Of a stretch of 8,331 bases of DNA, positions 5,405 to 8,331 are shown one piece after another. The stretch comes from Nitrososphaeria archaeon (GTDB lineage: Archaea; Thermoproteota; Nitrososphaeria; JACIWG01): NCBI GenBank assembly GCA_014361085.1, contig JACIWG010000064.1, forward strand, positions 1 through 8,331, written 5' to 3'. The notes beneath the pieces were generated by a model, which was not told the DNA's origin, made no database searches, and worked only from the letters and a program-made list of their open reading frames with translations. Position 1 is the stretch's first letter, and each line of letters begins with the position of its first letter. The translations under genes and the position numbers were made by a program.

Positions 5405-5653
5405 TCATCTCCTCCTTATTCTTATGATCCAGACCGCGGGCTCAATTTCCCTAATTTCTAAAACCTCGTTCCCAGACGCTTTAACAGATGCTGGTACAGT
5501 CTCTAAAGATGGTGGATTATCGATTACAACCTGCAAAATTTCTCCTGCCTTCAACTTCTCTAAAGTCATTTTAGTGTAAAGTACTGGGTAGGGGCAAACA
5601 GTTCCCTTTAAGTCTAGAAGGTATTCGCCGTTTGGAAGTCTTTTTACATCCAT
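5405..5653 (-). CDS. tusA: TusA/YedF-family sulfur carrier protein
   Basis: An 82-residue protein with the complete TusA/SirA/YedF fold signature: L-D-L-K-G-T-V-C20-P-Y-P23-V-L-Y-T-K, where Cys20 carries a persulfide (or perselenide), followed by L-K-A-G-E-I-L-Q-V-V-I-D-N-P and a C-terminal strand W-I-I-R-I. The length matches the family. TusA-type proteins relay sulfur to tRNA thiolation, molybdopterin and sulfur oxidation; relatives paired with YeeE take up thiosulfate, and YedF versions go with SelD and YedE in selenium use. It is the first gene of the four-gene operon, with its own TATA box and operator, so the whole operon is likely controlled here. The start at 5653 is an ATG just after the operator, consistent with a very short leader; an alternative in-frame start is not needed. 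Confidence 0.9.
   Translation of the reverse strand: MDVKRLPNGEYLLDLKGTVCPYPVLYTKMTLEKLKAGEILQVVIDNPPSLETVPASVKASGNEVLEIREIEPAVWIIRIRRR
5408..5417 (-). promoter_or_regulatory. Ribosome-binding site deciding the selD-like TTG start
   Basis: The minus strand carries AAGGAGGAGA at the end of tusA, with 9 nt between it and the TTG at 5398. It is a strong match to the anti-Shine-Dalgarno sequence. An ATG at 5408-5406 is out of frame, so the TTG is preferred. Confidence 0.7.
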
Positions 5654-5657
5654 CGCC

Positions 5658-5674
5658 TTATAACACTGTTATAA
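5658..5674. promoter_or_regulatory. Palindromic operator, copy 3 (tusA operon)
   Basis: TTATAACA-C-TGTTATAA is a perfect 17-bp palindrome, the longest of the three copies. It sits between the TATA box and the ATG of tusA (5653). The arms are identical to the copies at 506-520 and 1139-1151; only the central base differs. Confidence 0.8.
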
Positions 5675-5675
5675 T

Positions 5676-5691
5676 ATATATTTAAGCTTTA
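5676..5691 (-). promoter_or_regulatory. TATA/BRE region of the tusA operon
   Basis: The minus strand reads TAAAGCTTAAATATAT, with a TTAAATAT box centred about 28 nt before the ATG. The 13-mer shared with the SerK-like promoter (526-538) lies at the same distance from the operator centre, so the two promoters look copied or strongly constrained. Confidence 0.6.
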
Positions 5692-5836
5692 CCGCAACTC
5701 AAGGGATACTGCCAAGTTGAGTCTTGTCAAGGATGTTAAAGCTAAAGTTGTCAAATCTACAGTAGAAGCCTTCATAAATAGCATAATATTAGATAGCCTA
5801 AACCATGATTCTTTAGAAAAGGGAATAAATTCATAA
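5684..5836 (+). other. Open frame without a proper start, possible gene remnant
   Basis: The plus strand stays open for 50 codons to a TAA at 5834-5836 with a plausible amphipathic product, including the stretch A-K-V-V-K-S-T-V-E-A-F-I-N-S-I-I-L-D-S-L. There is no ATG or GTG start, only a TTG at 5717, and the left part overlaps the tusA promoter. The 'V-x-x-F-I-N-S' stretch faintly recalls the C-terminal helix of Pcc1 of the KEOPS complex, but I would not name it. Either the tail of a lost gene or chance. Confidence 0.25.
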
Positions 5837-5884
5837 AATTAGGAAGTTAATGGAGAATTATATAACATAACATTTTTAGATAAA

Positions 5885-5914
5885 CTATAAATAGCTGGAA
5901 ATCTTTTTAATATA
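5885..5914 (+). promoter_or_regulatory. Promoter region of the HEPN/MNT pair
   Basis: Two TATA-like boxes precede the ATG at 5930: CTATAAATAG (5885-5894) and TTTTTAATATA (5904-5914). The second would give a nearly leaderless transcript, the first a leader of about 14 nt. No ribosome-binding site is seen before the ATG. Confidence 0.45.
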
Positions 5915-5929
5915 CAATTGTGAAATTTG

Positions 5930-6325
5930 ATGGTTGAACGAAGTAGAGATTGGATGGATCAGGCTGAAGGTGACCTAGAGCATGCCAAAAGCGATTTAAA
6001 GCTAGGCTTCTACGATTGGGCTTGCTTTTCTTCTCAACAGTCTGCCGAGAAGGCGGTTAAGGCTGTGTTCCAAAAATTAGGTGTTGAAGCATGGGGTCAT
6101 TCAGTATATGACCTTCTACTGGAGTTAAAAAATAGAATAGACGTTAGTGATGAGCTGCTAGAATGCTCACTTGAACTTGATAAAGCATATATTCCAACAA
6201 GGTATCCTAATGCGCATCCATCTTCTTCTCCAAGAAGAAGGTATACGAAAAAGGAGGCTGAAAGGTTGATAGAATATGCAGAGAAAATCTTCGTCTTCTG
6301 TAAAAATATATTATCCAAAACATGA
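5930..6325 (+). CDS. HEPN-domain protein (toxin-like partner of an MNT pair)
   Basis: A 131-residue, mostly helical HEPN protein of the archaeal COG2250 type. It has the family pattern W-M-D-Q-A-E-G-D-L-E-H-A near the start, F-S-S-Q-Q-S-A-E-K-A-V-K-A (33-45), G-H-S-V-Y-D-L-L (56-63) and the late signature T-R91-Y-P-N-A-H96. R91-x4-H96 also fits the RX4-6H ribonuclease motif of HEPN toxins, but many members of this subfamily have RYPD without the histidine, so activity is uncertain; the HxY tyrosine that MntA AMPylates in HepT is absent (H-P-S here). The start is ATG at 5930; a TTG one codon earlier is not needed. It overlaps the following nucleotidyltransferase gene by 50 nt, the usual arrangement of HEPN/MNT pairs, which act as toxin-antitoxin or tRNA/nucleotide-modifying modules. 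Confidence 0.8.
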   Translation: MVERSRDWMDQAEGDLEHAKSDLKLGFYDWACFSSQQSAEKAVKAVFQKLGVEAWGHSVYDLLLELKNRIDVSDELLECSLELDKAYIPTRYPNAHPSSSPRRRYTKKEAERLIEYAEKIFVFCKNILSKT

Positions 6326-6644
6326 TCAAGGAAAAGTTGTTGAAGAACTTAGAAATGCAATTAAAACTTTAGCAGATGAGCTTGGAATAGAAAAGGTGGT
6401 GCTTTTCGGCTCCTACGCTAGAAATCAGTATACGGTAGCAAGTGACATCGATATATTAGTAGTCTTTGATGAAACTGTATGTGATGAGGACAGGGTTTAT
6501 AAAACAGTAAGGAAAAGGGTGAGACTGTCAAGGCTGGAACCTCATCTGATAACAAAAACCGAATATTATAGGGTTAGAGAGTTAAAGTGGATAAAAACAT
6601 TAGAAAAAGAGGGGATAGTAATATTAGACTCCAATGTAGTATAA
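6276..6644 (+). CDS. MNT-type minimal nucleotidyltransferase (partner of HEPN)
   Basis: A 122-residue protein of the DNA polymerase beta-like nucleotidyltransferase superfamily. The active site is intact: V-L-F-G45-S46-Y-A-R-N-Q-Y-T-V-A-S-D57-I-D59, an exact GSX10DXD. After the core are a strand V-V-F-D-E and a helical C-terminus. In well-studied pairs such as MntA/HepT the nucleotidyltransferase AMPylates and silences the HEPN toxin. The 50-nt overlap with the HEPN gene makes the two one unit. The first dozen residues (Ser/Lys-rich) come from the overlap; the ATG at 6276 has only a partial ribosome-binding site (AGGTTGAT), so translational coupling is likely. Confidence 0.85.
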   Translation: MQRKSSSSVKIYYPKHDQGKVVEELRNAIKTLADELGIEKVVLFGSYARNQYTVASDIDILVVFDETVCDEDRVYKTVRKRVRLSRLEPHLITKTEYYRVRELKWIKTLEKEGIVILDSNVV

Positions 6645-6843
6645 AATCCTTGGATTATGTCAGCTTGTTCCTTGTTATTGTAAACTTAAATTGCTTTAAG
6701 TAGTAAGTGCGCCAGATTTCTATACTAATCTGATTCAACTAGCAAGTTTTTACTTTACTGAAATTGTCGAGAAGATTTTATCACATTAGGCTGAAGTTAC
6801 CAGAACAATCTCTATATTTTCTTCTGCCTACGACATTATGCCA

Positions 6844-7302
6844 TTATCTATTACCTATGCACAGTATTTTTAAGCCCTCTTTTTCAGCTATGACTGCTAG
6901 CCTCCTATCTCCTGTAACCAATATAGAGCTGTTGGCTCTTCTCGCTGAAACTATCTGGAGTGCATCCGCTACGTACATGTGATGCTTCAGAACCAATTCT
7001 ATAGAATTTCGAAGAATAGAGGGGCTTATACCAATAACTAGGAGCTTACGTAGCCTCAAGAGTGTTTTCGCCTCCCTTAGCATGTCTCTTAATAGTTTCT
7101 TAGCGTCTAACCCTAGCCCCCTCTCATACTTATCGAATACAACAAAAGCTTCAGCAATGTTCCAGTAAGAGAAGGATAGCACTTTAACACCCCTATAGGC
7201 ATCCTTAAATACTTCGTCTACAATATTACTACCGACTTCACTAACATATCTCTTAACCAGGGCACTGGTATCAAGGTAGTATATTTCTTCAGCCCTATTC
7301 AT
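6844..7302 (-). CDS. vapC: VapC-type PIN-domain ribonuclease toxin
   Basis: A 152-residue PIN-domain protein with the four expected acidic residues of the metal centre: Y-Y-L-D11-T-S-A-L-V-K-R-Y, N-I-A-E51-A-F, V-A-D113-A-L-Q-I and T-G-D132-R-R-L. The length and pattern fit archaeal VapC toxins, which cleave tRNA or rRNA. The start ATG at 7302 overlaps the end of the antitoxin frame by 8 nt, as is usual in vapBC operons. The toxin itself appears intact, although its antitoxin gene is split by a frame change. No clear terminator follows. The call to PIN/VapC is firm; the RNA target is unknown. Confidence 0.9.
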   Translation of the reverse strand: MNRAEEIYYLDTSALVKRYVSEVGSNIVDEVFKDAYRGVKVLSFSYWNIAEAFVVFDKYERGLGLDAKKLLRDMLREAKTLLRLRKLLVIGISPSILRNSIELVLKHHMYVADALQIVSARRANSSILVTGDRRLAVIAEKEGLKILCIGNR

Positions 7303-7580
7303 GGTATATGCTACTCACCCGCTTCTCCCTCAACCTTCTCACGAATTTAGTTGCGTCCAACCCCTGCGGCCTGTCTCTTGGAATCTCGTATTCAGCCGTA
7401 GGCTCAAGGCTCTTGAAACCCAATTCCTCACTAAGGGCTTTAACCCACTTATCAAACACCATATACTCAAAGGTATTCTTCAACGATACCGCTTAGACTT
7501 CCCCCTTCAGTAGCGACAATTTTCTTAACTTCATCTATTAAGTCCTTTCTAACGCTTAAAGTAAGCTTTTTCTTATCCAT
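7295..7580 (-). pseudogene. vapB: VapB-type ribbon-helix-helix antitoxin split by a +1 frame change
   Basis: From ATG 7580 the first frame gives a ribbon-helix-helix N-terminus (M-D-K-K-K-L-T-L-S-V-R-K-D-L-I-D-E-V-K-K) and runs through S-L-S-G-I-V-E-E-Y-L to a TGA at 7469-7467, 37 residues in all. The other part lies in the +1 frame: E-Y-M-V-F-D-K-W-V-K-A-L-S-E-E-L, then I-P-R-D-R-P-Q-G-L-D-A-T-K, the toxin-binding tail typical of archaeal VapB proteins. Skipping one T in C-T-T-T-G-A-G joins them exactly (E-E-Y-L-E-Y-M), giving a 94-residue antitoxin. The join is CTT-TGA, the same slippery hexamer as the prfB +1 frameshift site. It could be a real mutation, a base-call error, or programmed frameshifting. 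The stop at 7295-7297 overlaps the vapC start. Confidence 0.75.
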
Positions 7581-7593
7581 ACCCCTTCCTATA

Positions 7594-7614
7594 ACGTACG
7601 TACGTATTTACGTA
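7594..7614. promoter_or_regulatory. ACGT repeat array in the vapBC promoter, likely antitoxin operator
   Basis: The plus strand reads ACGTACGTACGTATTTACGTA. The self-complementary TACGTA unit recurs and the block ACGTACGTACGT (7594-7605) is itself a palindrome. It lies between a minus-strand TATA box (CTTATATAC, 7612-7620) and the ATG at 7580. Ribbon-helix-helix antitoxins commonly bind such tandem short palindromes in their own promoter, so autoregulation is likely. Confidence 0.6.
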
Positions 7615-7620
7615 TATAAG
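7612..7620 (-). promoter_or_regulatory. TATA box of the vapBC unit
   Basis: The minus strand reads CTTATATAC, centred about 36 nt before the ATG at 7580, which predicts a leader of roughly 10 nt containing GGAAGGGG as a ribosome-binding site. Confidence 0.5.
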
Positions 7621-7990
7621 GGTTTTTGAGCTAAATGTTCTTCATATAATTAATTTATAAACATACTGAACGCACATAAAAACTTTATTGTCGAAGACAT
7701 ATTTATAGTGCTTATCAAAACATTCTACCATTGCTCAGATAGTGCAGAAAAATGTTCTTTAGAAGATTTAAGGGTGTAAAAGCAAAGATTGAGCTTATAC
7801 AATGTAGGTGAATATTATCTCACCTTAACATTGGTGAATTAGAGTTAGGAAACATAATTTAGTGGATCAACGAAGTCTCATGTGCTCCTACAGAAGATGG
7901 ATACTCTACCCTATGTAATCTCTTGCTCTCTTAAGGCTATAGTGGAACAGTTTTTTCGAGCAACGTATTATTTGCATAAACTAAAATTTT
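7621..7990. other. Gene-poor stretch with a possible decayed reading frame
   Basis: No intact gene. On the plus strand one frame from ATG 7752 reads protein-like (M-F-F-R-R-F-K-G-V-K-A-K-I-E-L-I-Q-C-R) until a TGA at 7809-7811, goes on open to a TAG at 7860-7862, then W-I-N-E-V-S-C-A-P-T-E-D-G-Y-S-T-L until a TAA at 7932-7934. Three open pieces in the same frame suggest a decayed gene, but I do not recognise the product and chance is possible. A T6 run lies at 7951-7956. No RNA gene or repeat array seen. Confidence 0.3.
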
Positions 7991-8331
7991 TTAGATGCTG
8001 CCACATATGGGGCAATTTTCTAACCTGCTTACGGCCACCTGTAGAAAATCCATGTTTGTTCCATCGAAAACAAGCAGTTTACCAACTAGTGGTTCACCTA
8101 CACCAACTATTATCTTAACTGTCTCCATCACCTGCATCGACGCCATTATAGCTGGTGTTGCACCTAAAACAGGGAAGGGGCTTACTTCAGTAGGCTCTAA
8201 TGGTAGTAGACATTTTAGGCACGGCCCTTTTCCAGGTATTATTGTCATCAGTCTTCCCTCTAACCCGTAGACTGCAGCGTGAACAAAAGGCTTTTTTAAT
8301 TTCACACAAGCCTCGTTTAGCAGGAATCTTG
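7991..8331 (-). CDS. ThiF/MoeB/HesA-family E1-like protein, C-terminal part
   Basis: The frame is open from the right edge (first whole codons R-F-L-L-N-E-A-C-V-K-L) to a TAA at 7991-7993, so the gene begins outside the window and its N-terminal ATP-binding part is not seen. The stretch R-F-L-L-N-E-A-C-V, K-P-F-V-H-A-A-V-Y-G, P-V-L-G-A-T-P-A-I-M-A-S-M-Q and L-L-V-F-D-G is the standard second half of the ThiF/MoeB adenylation domain. Two cysteine pairs, P-C-L-K-C and N-C-P-I-C-G, form the structural zinc site. These enzymes adenylate ubiquitin-like sulfur carriers (MoaD, ThiS, SAMPs). The catalytic cysteine usual in MoeB-like E1s just before 'GVLG' is not present; the segment is S-P-F-P-V-L-G, as in an archaeal subgroup. 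A GTG at 8305 is an internal codon, not the start. Confidence 0.85.
   Translation of the reverse strand, partial: RFLLNEACVKLKKPFVHAAVYGLEGRLMTIIPGKGPCLKCLLPLEPTEVSPFPVLGATPAIMASMQVMETVKIIVGVGEPLVGKLLVFDGTNMDFLQVAVSRLENCPICGSI

Noticed and set aside
5405..5407. tusA TGA as a selenocysteine codon
   Set aside because: TusA already ends at its normal family length and a strong ribosome-binding site and TTG restart follow; no SECIS-like structure was recognised.
5861..5875. TATAACATAACATTT as a fourth operator before the HEPN gene
   Set aside because: Only tandem left half-sites, no TGTTA arm, and it lies upstream of the TATA box rather than between box and start.
6097..6318. Minus-strand frame inside the HEPN gene
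   Set aside because: Serine/leucine-rich antisense shadow of a well-supported HEPN gene.
7301..7513. Plus-strand frames over the vapB region
   Set aside because: Antisense to the ribbon-helix-helix antitoxin, with no family pattern.
7882..8270. Plus-strand frames at 7882-8118 and 7995-8270
   Set aside because: They overlap the E1-like gene in antisense and have no supporting motif.
1..8331. CRISPR array, rRNA, tRNA or insertion sequence
   Set aside because: No regularly spaced repeats, tRNA-like cloverleaf, rRNA segments, transposase motifs or terminal inverted repeats were seen.

Overview
The window looks archaeal, most likely a thermophilic member of the Thermoproteota/TACK group. Promoters are TATA-type with almost no 5' leader: start codons lie about 20-27 nt downstream of TTTAWA-like boxes. 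Genes inside the operon instead use AGGAGG/GGTGA ribosome-binding sites, and GTG and TTG starts occur. The gene families (COG2522-type regulator, SerK-like kinase, HEPN/MNT and VapBC pairs, ThiF-type E1) fit the same picture. The DNA is AT-rich, and the exact lineage cannot be fixed from this window.

Layout. Positions 1-1024 (minus strand): the first codons of a probable Fe-S (ferredoxin-like) protein, a compact SerK-like ParB-fold protein and a small HTH regulator with a CxxC tail. Positions 1150-1536 (plus): a four-helix membrane protein with a His/Met cluster. Positions 1537-1969: no intact gene, but a decayed N-terminal piece of a JAMM/MPN metalloprotease. Positions 1970-5653 (minus): a tight operon tusA, selD-like, yeeE/yedE-type transporter, FTR1-type permease. 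Positions 5930-6644 (plus): a HEPN/MNT pair. Positions 6844-7580 (minus): a VapBC pair whose antitoxin is split by a +1 frame change at CTT-TGA. Positions 7621-7990: no intact gene, with a possible decayed reading frame. Positions 7991-8331 (minus): the C-terminal part of a ThiF/MoeB/HesA-family E1-like protein cut by the window edge. The spacers 541-694 and 6645-6843 hold nothing I could recognise beyond the sites listed.

The most interesting signal is a near-identical palindrome, ATAACA-N-TGTTAT, found three times. Each copy lies between a TATA box and the start of a transcription unit: the SerK-like gene (506-520), the His/Met membrane protein (1139-1151) and the tusA operon (5658-5674). 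A diverged version sits at the same place before the HTH regulator gene. The SerK-like and tusA promoters also share a 13-bp TATA region at the same distance from the palindrome. I infer one local regulon, probably run by the 695-1024 regulator. It would join O-phosphoserine supply (cysteine precursor), sulfur or selenium uptake (YeeE/YedE), sulfur carriage (TusA), a SelD-like ATP enzyme, an FTR1-type metal permease and a membrane protein with possible metal ligands. Whether the element handled is selenium, thiosulfate-type sulfur or a metal-sulfur combination cannot be decided from the sequence.
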